In this document: one piece after another, positions 22,248 through 33,961 of the stretch
How positions within the stretch are numbered: the first letter of the stretch is position 1
Layout: each line of letters begins with the position of its first letter
From: Chrysopilus asiliformis
Taxonomy: Eukaryota > Arthropoda > Insecta > Diptera > Rhagionidae
Assembly: GCA_964034945.1 (NCBI GenBank)
Contig: OZ035960.1
Location: 116,415,824-116,479,823, forward strand
Reading direction: 5' to 3'
DNA length: 64,000 nucleotides
Program-made: the position numbers and the translations under genes
The notes under the pieces: generated by a model
The model's input: only the letters and a program-made list of their open reading frames with translations
Database searches by the model: none
What the model was told of the DNA's origin: nothing

Positions 22248-25200
22248 GTAAGTGTGCCAATTAAAATTGCATTGAAAATTCATCAAACTATGGGAATTTT
22301 TCTATATTTTTTTTTCGTTAATCTTTAGTATTTTGTGAAAACTTCTTTCATTGTGCAAAAAGTTGATTTTTCAGTGATCTTGGATTAAAATGCAGCATTC
22401 AAGTGGATTTTGGATAAAGTTATTTCTCATCTGAGAATTAACAATTAATCTATGCACTTATTTAGCGAAAAACACAACAATTCGTGGATTTTACCCATCT
22501 TTGATTGAGATATTTTTTGGTGTTTTGATTTTTCTATATATCGTAATTAATCAATTATGGGAATTCTAAGAGATTTAACCTTTTCACCCGTTTGGTAATG
22601 ACGAAATATTTTTATGATCCTATTATTTGATACCTTTCAATTACATAAGTAAGTAATTTTTTATAATAATTCGGTGAAGACATATGCGGTTTATTAACTT
22701 GGCCTTTCACATGAACAATGAACATTCATTGATGCATTTGATTTAATTACACCATTACAGTTGATTGATAATTTTGTATCTTCGAAATATAATTACTTTA
22801 TTGTTTAATTTTTACAATAGAAAGACTGTAATTTAGGTAAAAAAATAAATTGAAACTCATGTAATTTTTGTTATATTTCTTCCAATAAAAAAAAGTACTA
22901 GGAATCCAAAAATCCATTATACATCCATTATACAGACAAAATATAAAAATGGATGCATATTTTTCTATAAAAATTCTCAAAAAGTTTGCTTACAATTTTT
23001 TTTTTTGGAGATCAGCGAAAGTGAGAGGCAAAATCGTAGAAAAGTTGTGGTTATTTTGAATTGAATTTTGTTTAATTGATTTGTTTGTACTAACGATTGC
23101 TAAGTTTCACAACTTAAATAAACATCCATCGGTTTTGTAAGTCCTATTTATGAATTTAATTTTTGCGATTCTTATTTTAGTATTTCGCCAATTTTTATTT
23201 AAAAAATTATGTAAGAATTCTTTTTTTGTCAAAATTGGATTGAAATTATTCATGCAAGATTGCTTTATACTTAACTAAATTATTATATGTGTTTTTACGA
23301 CAGATTATATTATGTATGAAGTAATTGTGCGAAATTTAATTTGATGTTTTTGTCTTCGTTTGAATTTTCTGTGATACAAAATGTTGATAATTTTTTGAAT
23401 ACTCTCATTATTAATTCATAAATTTTTAATTTTAATATAAAAAAGATATCGCTTGCAATTAAAATTTCAATTATTCCAAATTTCACAAACACGAAGTCTG
23501 TGGTAATTCAGAAAATTGGAATATTTACTGTCTTAACAAGCGATTATAAGCTAAAAACCGTAAAAAAATATATTATTATCGTCATTATTATGATACACGA
23601 ATAAAATTTGAATTATTACGCGTTCTATGAATAATTTAATTACTAAAGTATTTAAAAATCAGGAGCCATGAATTTCCCAATTATTTCATTGTTTCAGCTG
23701 CTTAATTTACGAAATTAACTCTGAATACCGCGTTTTAATGGGAAACCACAAGAAAATTGATCTTTATGCCGCCTAAATTCAATTTTCCATATCAATGAAC
23801 TTTGTGTGTTTCTAAAAATAATACTGCACGATTATTATTATGGATTTTTTATATTCTACTTTGGTGTGAAACGATGTTAGTTTTTTGATTGTTTTACACG
23901 TTTGACCCTTTACGTCTTTTTATAAGCAATATATTCACACGTTTTTTTGTCTTATGAAAATAGGTGAAAGAGTTCATTGATATTAACCAAAAAATTGGGA
24001 TTTATATTTAATATATTTGATACTTGGAGTTATCGAAGTACCTTAATATTCCAAAAGTTCCAGGGGAAAAATCGAAAAATTACGGAATTCGAGTTATCAA
24101 TGTTCAACTTCAAAAAGTGATACAGTATGGAAAATATTATTCTGTGACACAAAATTCAAGTTGCATTGCCGTTCAGATCGCGACACAAAATTTTGAAATT
24201 TATCCTTAAATAAAAAACGCCGCAACTGAAGTTTTGTCATACATATATGAATATATTCAAATATTGACAAATTTTGCTAAGTAAATTTATTAAAATATAC
24301 TTTTTTTTACTTCACCGTCTTGTGACTCCTAAAGCTGCAAATGGGGCACTTTAACGCACATAATGATTCATCATTTTAAAATTAGAGACATAGACGATCA
24401 TTTTGAGATCTGCATAGTTCTGCATAGTATCCACAAAAAAACTTTTTCCAAGAAACAAACAAATGCATACAAAGCGAATAATCAGCGCGCTGATAACGCG
24501 AATCACTTATGCGATGTTGTCACTACAGGTACAAAAAAGTAAAAACAGTAAATCTTGTATAAGCGCGACTGGCATGGGACCATGAAATATGTCCGGCTTA
24601 GACAGGTTTCTAGCTTACATACGTTAAACTAAAAAATACTTAAGAACATTTTATTTTGTTTTATGAAAATGTTACAAAAATGTACGGTACTAGATATCGC
24701 GGCTGAGATATCGTGGTGGACCATATTAGAGAGTGGTTTATATTCCGGAAGCACAACTTTTTTGGGAAAGTTTATGTTGCTTGCTTAGCGAACAGTAATT
24801 TTGAAAAGTATTAACAGCTTCAACTGGATATCAATTTGATTAAAATTTCAAATTCATTCCAAATATATGAATAGATAAATTAAAAAAACCCGGTCTTAAG
24901 GTCCTTGAAAGATTTCTTCCTTTATTATTTTGTACTCTAATAAATATTATAGCTATAGTGAAAAAATTCGACCACAACATGTTAGTAAACAAAATCCGAC
25001 ATTGCTTTTGGTCCAATAAATCTGCCTATATATGAAGAAACTTAATTTGCCATTTAAAATTGAAAACAAATATAAATCAGTTTTATTTTGAAGCTTCTCT
25101 TGGGTTTAGAGACTTATCTAATAAAAGGTTATTTCAATAATACTAAAAAAAAATCCTATATTGAATTGGTTACTCAATTGTATTAGATACAAAATTATTT

Positions 25201-26789
25201 TACCCCAAAATCGTAAGGTTACCCAAAACAATACTTGAAAAACATATAAATTTATTGCAAAGTCGTTATTTTACTTTAAAACTTTTCCATGTCAAGCCAT
25301 ATGTTACTGAGGGAGGCTTTTATCGTTGAACTTTGTGTTTAATGGGGACGTAAAAACTTTTCATCGAATAAAAAAACATAATAAATCAAACTTTGAAAAT
25401 TGACTGAAATCTTGATTAGTTTCACCTGAAGATATCGAAAGTGAATTACATCCTGAAGATCTTTTTGAAATACCAGATTTTTGTGTTTTCCTGTATATTC
25501 AATAACAATGAAAGTCGGTAAAATAACTCGAAAAAATATCTTTCCTCTGCAATATTTAGTTTCGGAAAAAATTTGTAAAAAATAATATCTTTTAAATCAA
25601 GGAAAAAATATAGAAAATTTATTTCGTACTAATATGTGCAAAATTTGAATAAGCTACGATAAGTGGTTTCTGAGAAAACGGGTCATTTGGCCTTACCCCC
25701 TTAAGCAATTTAAAACCCAGAATATTTAGTTCAATGTAATTCAAAAGTACCAACTAAATACTTTTTCCCATTAAAAAAAACTCATATACGAATATTGCAT
25801 TCGTTTGTTTGAACCACCATTTTAAAATTAAATTTTCATTCGACACACAAAAAGGCAATTTAAAACTCCTTTATTTGCTTTAATACGAGGACGATAAAGC
25901 TCAATAAATGGTCCTTTTAGTAACGAATCCATTTCGCATTTCGGCATGTTTAAATATTCACGTAAAATGATAGAGATCAACACACAATTCGAAACGTGAA
26001 AACGTGCGTTACACACCATACCTCAAACCTACCGAACGCTAAATAGAAGGATACCACGTAAATATGCCACATTTACTTACCTTTTGCTCCTGTTTGACAC
26101 CTTTACAGAAGCACGTTTTTCGTGTTTTAGTACTTGGAAATTGGGTGTGAAGTTTGGTCTAACATAAATAATTAATTTAAGGATCTTCTTCACAAAAAGG
26201 AGAAGGTTTTTCATATTTAGAAGGTTAAAATATCATATTGGGTAACGTACGAATAGATGTCCCGGTGGGACCTTATATGGCGCCTTATCAATATTATTTT
26301 TAATTTATTGGTTTCTAGCTAGATTTTTATAAAGGTTACTTTTTTATAGGTTTTTGCGATTTTAACATACATACCCTAAAAAACAAATTTAAAGCCACTA
26401 TAAACTCCCGAACGATTGATCCATATAGCATTCTTAATCGAATCTTTAAAAAAACAGCTGTAATTCCTGTGTTACTGATTACTGTGGTTTCACCTAGAGT
26501 GCTTCAAGTAAAATTTGAATATGATTTATACACTCAACATTTCATACTGCTTAGGTAGTAAAAAAAAATCAAATACTTTTGCGGTCAAAACAAGGCAAAT
26601 CAAAAAATTTCAACTCCACTTCCGTTTTAAATTATTGTTATAAATCCTTGTATGTATTGACTGAAGCTACAGATAAATACCATAGCTGTAACTAGGTCCC
26701 TGCAGATCCTGGAACACAGCGCTGACCCCTTAGCACTTTTTTTTCATTTCTCACAAGTTTAAAGTTTCTACAAATTTAATTCTTCGTTC
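22248..26789. other. AT-rich DNA, probably the first intron of Dh44
   Basis: No coding signal. It includes a 14-bp palindrome ATCAGCGCGCTGAT near 24482 and repeat-like phrases at 25540-25690. It is an intron only if the leader exon above is right. Confidence 0.35.
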
Positions 26790-27116
26790 TCTATCATACT
26801 AATATATAAAAATGAGTTGGTGTCTGTCTGTCTGTCGGTCTGTCTGTCTGTCTGTTCCTCTTTCACGCAAAAACGGCTGAACCGATTGACTTGAAATTTA
26901 GCATGAGTGTCTGTGGTAGTTCCGGTTCCAACATAGGCTTCCGAAAAGTAGCGCGAGGGTTGGGGGGAGTAAGGGGAGGGGGTAAAGTGATTTCGAAACT
27001 TAGTTTTTGCGGGAAACTACCGAGCCGATTGGCCTGAAGTTTAGCTTCAACATAGACCATAAAAAAAAAAAAAAATTTGAAAATACTTTACCCGGAAACG
27101 ACGGGTTGCAAGCTAG
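26790..27116 (+). mobile_element. Helitron-like non-autonomous element, about 327 bp
   Basis: The left end begins TCTATCATACTAATATATAA, followed by a TGTCTGTCTGTC microsatellite and the phrase ACGGCTGAACCGATTGACTT, which is nearly repeated inside the element. The right end has a short hairpin (ACCCG...CGGGT, 27090-27105), then TGCAAG and CTAG followed by T. The 5' TC, the 3' hairpin, the CTAG end and the absence of terminal inverted repeats are Helitron features. The base before the left end is C rather than the expected A, so that boundary is approximate. It ends about 115 bp upstream of the Dh44 acceptor. Confidence 0.6.
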
Positions 27117-27236
27117 TATATTAATACATAAACAAATACTTAATCTCAGGATTTGTTATTTGTTATTAATCCTATTATGCAAACGTGCAGAACACATTTT
27201 CAAGTTCTTTTTTATATTAACATTTCTTTCAGGAAT

Positions 27237-27350
27237 ATGAAAGCCAACGTGTGGCTCTGGTCGGTTCTAACAACATTAGTATGTACTAGCCAATTGGTAT
27301 CTTCAGCTCAACGAGAATTTCAGGAATTTCCAGACTCCAGAGCGTTACAG
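27237..27350 (+). CDS. Dh44: Dh44 coding exon 1 (residues 1-38)
   Basis: The ATG lies 5 nt after an acceptor (TTTCTTTCAG, ending 27232); the donor is GTTAGT at 27351. Carries the signal peptide and the start of the cryptic peptide. Confidence 0.95.
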
Positions 27351-30300
27351 GTTAGTAGAATTTTCATTAAAATGCTGCATCACCTGGAAAATTACATTTG
27401 GAGCTGTAGCTCCTATTTTTACTAATTAGCATATTGTTTTAGGTATAAGGTCTGTAGCAATTTTTGATTTCATACAACCAACTCTAAGAATAATTTCCTA
27501 GCTTCAAAATTTGTTTATGTCGATGAAATTTTCAAACTTTTTCTAAAAAAAATTAGCAAAACCCTGTCTAAATATATTAAAATGCACCTCAGGCATCGTT
27601 CACCTCAGTGGGAATTTAGAGCTTACTAAATCGATTATGTAATCGAAAAAAGTAATGACCATATTGATTACTTGTGCAGTTACCACATCGATTATTTTTA
27701 CTAAGGAATGTCCGTGAGACCTTTCACTGTGTCAAGTTAATACAAAACTGTGACATGTGAATTTTATTTGTAGGTCAGGATAATCATTTTAACTTTATCA
27801 TCGAAAAGTTGTGAATTCGCTACAAATCACCTTTTAAATTTAATGTTCATAAATGGATTTAAGTAGATCTCATTAAATCCTCAATGGTTTTTACCAATGA
27901 GCTGTAACTAACTTAGAGTAACAACTTTTAACGCTAATTTCGGTTCGCTTTCTAGTTTTTATTGAAAAGTTTCCAGTTCGCTGTGATAAATGAATGAAAA
28001 CGTACTAGAATTAGCATGCAGATAGCTCATCTCGCACACGCCTTTAGTTAATACTAAGTTAGTAACAAGTTAGTAATTGTTAAGAGCCAATAAGTTCGAA
28101 TTATGGAAAATCGAGTTAGGTAAATACGTCTAATTAACACGTGTTATTTTCTTGAAGAATTTTCTTAGTAGAATGGGGTTGAAAAGAAAGTTTTCTTTGA
28201 CAAAAATACTTGCAGACAGAAAAAATCTATTGAAACAAATTATTTTGTAGGTCGTTAATTGAAATGCGTCACATAAATAGGTTTATGATTTCAAAGTTAA
28301 TGTAATAAGTAAGGACCGGATTTATTTACCCTCGCCTCCCGAAACTTATTAATGTAATAAGTAAGGACCGGATTTATCTACCCTCGCCTCCCGAAATTTT
28401 TACAGGGTGTTTATGATGACAAAATATTTTGATTTCCGCATGTCCGTCCGTCTGTCTGTCAGTCTGTCCGTCTCTCTGTTCATGAACATCATAGCTTTAG
28501 ACAGGATTGAGCTAGAGGCTTGAAATAAATTGCAAGGCTGAGTTCTTGAACCAACCAAATCGGACCATTCCTTCTTCCCTGTCTCACAAACAAACCAGTT
28601 TTTCACAATTCTCTCGAAAACGGTGAGTCGTATCGAAAAATTGATAAAGGTAAAAGGTGTTTTGAATATGATTTTACATAACTTGTCTGTACATCAAAAT
28701 CCAGTTGGATCACTTCTTCCTCCCTTCTTCATACAAATTGAACACTTTCTTTTGAATTTTCTCGAAACGGTGCACAGTATCCAAAAATTTAAGATGTACT
28801 GTTCCATACATCAATATCTAATCGGACCAATCCTTCCTTCTCCCCCATATAAATGAACTTTTTTTCATAAAAATTTTGTCTGCCCTTGTATAGAGCCCTC
28901 TGGCAATTGTAGCTTTTCTTATGGTTATGAAGAAAACCTCAAATTTATTTTACACATTTTAAACTTCGTTTAACACACAATATTTTGAAAATTATACAAT
29001 AAGTAAATAAATATTTAAACATTTTACCTTTTATATCACCGCCCTAGAAAAAATGTGTATTACTTTAAAATCGTAAGAGTTTTAAGGTGTAATAAGTATT
29101 TTTAAAAAAAAACTAATTAACATTTTTTGTGAAACTTTCAATAGGTTCTAGGAAGGTGTGACATTGATTAAATATTTCTAGCTAAAGTGTTGAATTAAAG
29201 ACCTTTATTTACTTATGCAATGTTCTAAATCCATTTTAGAAAAAGATTTAGGAATGGCAAAACTCTTTCTCAATCCTAATTATAAGACAAAGTCGATTTT
29301 TCTGGAAGCTTGCAATGTGACAAAAGTCAGCAATCTCCCATTACAAAACTGTCAACAACATTTAAGTTACCTAAACATACCTAATTTTAAAGTTGACGTT
29401 AACGACATAAGAAAAAGGACAAAATAGACTAAATATATATACGAAACAAAATCGTAGAGTTTTTCTTGAATAAACCTTTGCTTATTTCCTTGTTTAATTA
29501 TAATTGAATATTTACTTGTCAAATAAAGTTACTTAGACATTTATGTCTTGTAATTGTTATATGTTCTAAATATCCGTTCAAATATTGTATCTGTAAGCTC
29601 ACATTATTGCTTAAAGTGTGGAAATAAAGTCGCAGAATTCTTCTTAATTTATGATTTTCATTCTCTTGGCAAATTCTATACATTGCATGCAATACTGTTT
29701 ATAGCCCATACCTTTAACAACACAGTCTTTCAGCGCTTTCAAAAAATATAATAGTTGGAATTTCTATATCAAAGAATATTACAAATAATTTGCTGCTTAT
29801 ATTTACTTCCATTTTGCCCTATTGGCGACATTATTACTATCCATTTTTCTCCATGGATTTAAAAATATATATTCGTACACAAAAGTTCTGTGCAAAAAGT
29901 TAAAGGATTTTTTTAGATTACTAATTATTGTTTGTTGTGTTTTTAATTATTTAAAACGCTTTGGGCATTCTTAGCTCTCATGATTCTCAATTCTAACTAT
30001 AAAAAGAGATGTGTGTACAGGAAATAGTAAAAATATTTTCTTCTGTTTCAATTTCTTTTATTCTCCGATAATTCAGATACTGCACAACTTTAAAAACGGA
30101 ATCTTTTGAAAAAATTTGAAATTTAAATTTAATTGAAATATCATTGTATGTATAGAGTATATTATTTAATGATTTAATCTTTATGATTGGTTTTCTATTT
30201 TCAGGATGACTTTCTATTAGAAAAACGAGGTAAACCATCTCTTTCAATTGTGAATCCCCTTGATGTCCTCAGACAGAGACTGCTACTGGAAATAGCCAGA

Positions 30301-33300
30301 AGGCATATGAGAGAAAATAAGAAACAGGTGAGTTTATCGAAATTTAAGGACTGAATTTATTTCCCCTGAACATATTTTTTATGAATTTGAATTTATCATC
30401 TATATGTAAGGACTATTTTGTTAAGGCCTATAAAAATTGTTTTTATCTATTTTGATTACTTGTCGTTTTTCAATTTTTTTTTATTTCTTATATGGATAAA
30501 ACTTTGCCTTGTGGCAAATTTCAAATAATTCAACAAATTTCGTGCAAGCCTTCAAAGAACTTATCGTTGTGTAAATCTTCTGATATCAAGGGAAGCACGG
30601 TAAACAAATATTTTTGAAATACTATCATAATGTAAACCTTTGTTGTAAAAAAACGTTTATACACAATACTATTTCCTTGCTCTACCAAAATACTTTGACA
30701 AACTAACATTATTTAGCTTTTATGTGATGTAATATATGATTTTTCCAAAAAAGTCCTTTTTGGAAGGTCAAATTCAGCTTTTTACATTCCTTTGATGCCA
30801 AGCGGTTTGTTGGTGGTTTTAGAATTTCGCTTTTTATGCTAACGTACAATCACTCAAATTTATAAAAGATATTTTAAGAAAAATGTTTGATGTTGAAAAA
30901 AAGTTAAGATATTCTGCATAAAACTTTCTTACCTTCAGGGGGTTTTTGTTGAGGAATTCACATTTCGAAATTACTTCTGGGAAAGTTATTTCTATTTGCA
31001 AAATGTATTTCGATTTCTGTTAGAATAGTCGTAGTTTTTAGGGTTTTAATTAACATAATTTTTACTCTTTAAAATCATTTTTGGCCAGGGCAACCTTGCA
31101 TATTTACGGAAATAATCACAAATATTTTATTACTCCGAGTTTCCAAGAAATGCACCTCCAAGCGAAATGTTAAATAAATTCAAAGATTACTAGGATTTTT
31201 TTAAACTTTGTTTTATACAAGTCAAATTTGGTCAGGATAATCGAAAGTAATTTAAACATTTCCAAGGTAAATGTATCTTTGTTGTATCTTTAAAGTTTTT
31301 CCATTATGATTTTTTTTTCAATTGACCTACAATTTATAAAAAACCCAATAATATTTTTTTAATAAAGATATGTTTCTATGAAATAGAAAATTATAATTGT
31401 AAATTAATTTGAAATGACTTTTAAAAATTGCTCAATTTAGTGAAATGCAAACTTAGCATTTTTGTTAAAACAAATTTTTAATTCGAAGAATCCGAAAAAA
31501 ATAATTGGAAGAACCCGATCAATATTCTTCAATTTAACCTGAAGATATCTAATATGATCCTATGCTCGCATTAATTGGTCATAAGTAGTTAGTTTACTGG
31601 CTACATAACTATTAAGTATTGCCTTCAAGGAGATATAGATATCCATTAATAACAGACCACGAAGAAATTCCTTTATGCTGAGTATCGTGTAAATGCCTAG
31701 GATACCAGAAAATTCCACATAATCTCTTTATATCATGATATGAACTATCTCATCTCCGAAATAGCTTTCCAGCCACGAGAGTGCTTAGCTTGGATTAATT
31801 TCAACCATACCCTCTTCAGAGGCTTACCCGAAATTTTCCCAAGAATTTTCCTGCGTCGTAAATAAATTGATGGCGTTCTGTTGGTGCTTGGCACATACTC
31901 ACTTTTCGCTGTCTGTCCAAAAATTTCTACCATTTAATTGCAAAAGTTTATCTTAGACAATATCCTGCAGTAACCAAAGTTGCTTAAATTTCGTGATGGG
32001 ATCATTCCGTAATTGCTGCTACGACCAATGATAGGAGAAGTTCCGATTCGGTTACGCATTTGGAACGTATTTAAACCGAAACCATCAGAGGTCAAGTCAT
32101 CAGTGGAGCATAAAATCGCCGTAAACATGTTATTATTTGCAGGCGGTGTCAATGTCGCCTTACCGTGTTTACCTCAACAAGCCGACTATGTGCCATAATC
32201 CGAAAATGCCGTCTCAAAAATGCTCTTAAATACTGAATGAGGATACTTTGACATCTTGAAATCCATTAGACACAATCAGATGCTTCTATAAATGTGTAAA
32301 ATTTATATCATTGTGAGCATATACACACAGAATAATCGATTTCATTTTACCGAGTTAAAAGGGTATTATCATCTGTTGCTTATTTTCATTTTTTTTTGCA
32401 TGTGGTCGTCTTTTAAGGTATGGGTCTGCAAAAGTCCCCAAATTTTGTTATTTTTGTCCTCAATTATTAGAATGTCGTCATTCAATCCATAAATATACCG
32501 TTTACACTTTGGTCCCTAAGAACCTAAACTATCCCTTTCATAAATTCGATGCTGTCTCTAATTTAGGTATAGATACCCTTCATTTTCACCTATCTTCAAA
32601 GGAAATATTGATGAACTTTTTAGGTATTGGTTTTCCATTCTTTACATGTAAATAGATTTTACCCTTTCGCTTCGATATAGCACCTAATTTCTATCTCCAA
32701 GTGATTTGTGGCGTGACAAAAAACGCATTTTCATATTTTTTCTCACACAATTTAAGTATTTAATTAACTTGTATACGAACAGTATATTGACACCAAGGTT
32801 CAAATTCCAGAATGATACCTAACTCTTCCCAAAACCAAAAATCTTCCTTAGTCTAACCGGGCCTCTACACTTACGATGTTTTATCTCAATTTTTATTTAT
32901 TTTATCCTATTAATTGATTAATCAAAGTTGGAGTTGGTACCGAGTAAAAATTCTAGAGAGAAATTCGATGAAAGATTTGAATGTTGAAATTCCATAAATT
33001 TTTTTTTTGACATTTCCCAATTCAAGATGGCGGATTTTAAATTTATTCGACAAAAAGTCGCGAAAACAACTAATTTTCATAAACAACACGATTGTAAAAA
33101 TCATAAGTGTAAAAGCGTGTAACACGATTGTAAAAATCATAAGTTGTCCGTTTTTGATAGCTCTCACGGTTTGGCCAGGGCGCCTAGGGTCGCCTCAAAA
33201 AATTGTGCTACCTCAAAATGGACAACGGATTTGTGATCAGCGATCCCCCATTACCCTTTACAGTCTAACCGTTAGACCAATTACACAACCCGACAAAAAT

Positions 33301-33802
33301 AGACTTTTATTTACTGCTATCGATATTAGAATATTTTTTAGTGGTTTGGCTGGATCAGCTCTATTTTTTCTGATATGATGAAAAAAAAATTATTGTTTTT
33401 CAAAATTTTAAATCGTTTCATCTATATGTCAAAAAGTATAGCTAATACAGCCAAACCACTACCAGATTCAGATACAGCGACACTAAAATACATAAAAAAA
33501 AGTGTTACCTGTGTAAACGGAATTATAGAACAATTATAACACCTTTATTTTTTCTGCTTCTTACATAGGTAGCGATAAATCGGGCGATTTTAAAGAATAT
33601 CGGAAAGCGAGATAATAGCATTGATTTCCTGGATTTTGTACAGGCACCACCACTTCCGCCTCGGCATGAGGATGTGAATAATATTAACAACAACAATATT
33701 AACAATGACAACCAAAATACCAGAAAGGACTTCGATGATGACAATGATTATCAATATCGATATCTATACAGTTTACACAAAAATCGATATACGAAAAAGT
33801 AA
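27237..33802 (+). CDS. Dh44: DH44 (CRF-like diuretic hormone 44) preprohormone; gene span of three coding exons
   Basis: Exons 27237-27350, 30205-30327 and 33569-33802 join in phase 0 to a 156-residue precursor. Residues 1-24 are a signal peptide (hydrophobic [12 protein letters not shown] core, likely cut after SSA). Residues 47-90 are the 44-residue hormone, starting [17 protein letters not shown] and ending NRAILKNI. It is preceded by the dibasic KR at 45-46 and followed by Gly91 for C-terminal amidation and the KR at 92-93. The rest is an Asn/Asp-rich tail. In insects DH44 is a neurohormone acting on CRF-type GPCRs to raise cAMP in renal tubules, and it also acts in brain circuits for rhythm and feeding. 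The second intron (3.2 kb) splits the mature peptide after residue 79. The Gly at peptide position 1 differs from the Asn or Thr I know from other flies. Confidence 0.97.
28297..28396. repeat. Tandem duplication, two units of about 48-52 bp
   Basis: The unit begins TTAATGTAATAAGTAAGGAC and contains ACCCTCGCCTCCCGAAA. Copies start at 28297 and 28349 and differ at very few positions. Lies in the Dh44 intron at the left edge of dispersed repeat copy 3. Confidence 0.9.
28395..28930 (+). repeat. Dispersed repeat copy 3, in a Dh44 intron
   Basis: Same family and orientation as 1700-3470: microsatellite CCGTCCGTCTGTCTGTC (28444-28460), GATTGAGCTAGAGGCTTGAA (28506), TCTCGAAAACGGTG, CATCAAAATCCAGTTGGA, and the tail TTTTGTCTGCCCTTGTATAG followed by CAATTGTAG. 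The tail TA at about 28889-28892 is empty where copy 1 has the mariner. Confidence 0.75.
30205..30327 (+). CDS. Dh44: Dh44 coding exon 2 (residues 39-79)
   Basis: Acceptor TATTTTCAG, donor GTGAGT. Carries the upstream dibasic site and the first 33 residues of the hormone. Confidence 0.97.
33085..33144. repeat. 24-bp tandem doublet, with nearby YY1/Pho-like motif
   Basis: AACACGATTGTAAAAATCAT with its AAGT end occurs at 33085-33108 and 33121-33144 (period 36). Just upstream at 33023-33033 is CAAGATGGCGG, which resembles the YY1/Pleiohomeotic core. Both are inside the last Dh44 intron. Confidence 0.7.
33340..33460. repeat. Inverted repeat, about 21-bp arms, 120-bp span
   Basis: Left arm AGTGGTTTGGCTG...AGCT (33340-33360) pairs with right arm AGCT...CAGCCAAACCACT (33440-33460), with a few central mismatches. 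It ends 109 bp before the last Dh44 exon and might be a small MITE or a structured intron element. No target duplication seen. Confidence 0.6.
33569..33802 (+). CDS. Dh44: Dh44 coding exon 3 (residues 80-156, stop)
   Basis: Acceptor TTACATAG. Carries the last 11 hormone residues, the Gly-Lys-Arg amidation and cleavage site, and the tail with [13 protein letters not shown] and [12 protein letters not shown]. Confidence 0.95.
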   Translation, partial: VAINRAILKNIGKRDNSIDFLDFVQAPPLPPRHEDVNNINNNNINNDNQNTRKDFDDDNDYQYRYLYSLHKNRYTKK

Positions 33803-33955
33803 TTTTTATGTGAAAAATTTAAAACTCCTAGACCCAACACTTTGACCCCCACCTTCGAGAATATTTTCTGATTTTGGTTAACAGAAATTTTAATTTTTAT
33901 ACACTATACTTGATACTACGCTTATACTGTGAATGAGATTATATCAAAAAATGAA

Positions 33956-33961
33956 AATAAA
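33956..33961 (+). promoter_or_regulatory. Poly(A) signal AATAAA of Dh44
   Basis: First canonical AATAAA after the Dh44 stop, 153 bp downstream. More AT-rich candidates follow, so longer 3' ends are possible. Confidence 0.55.
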
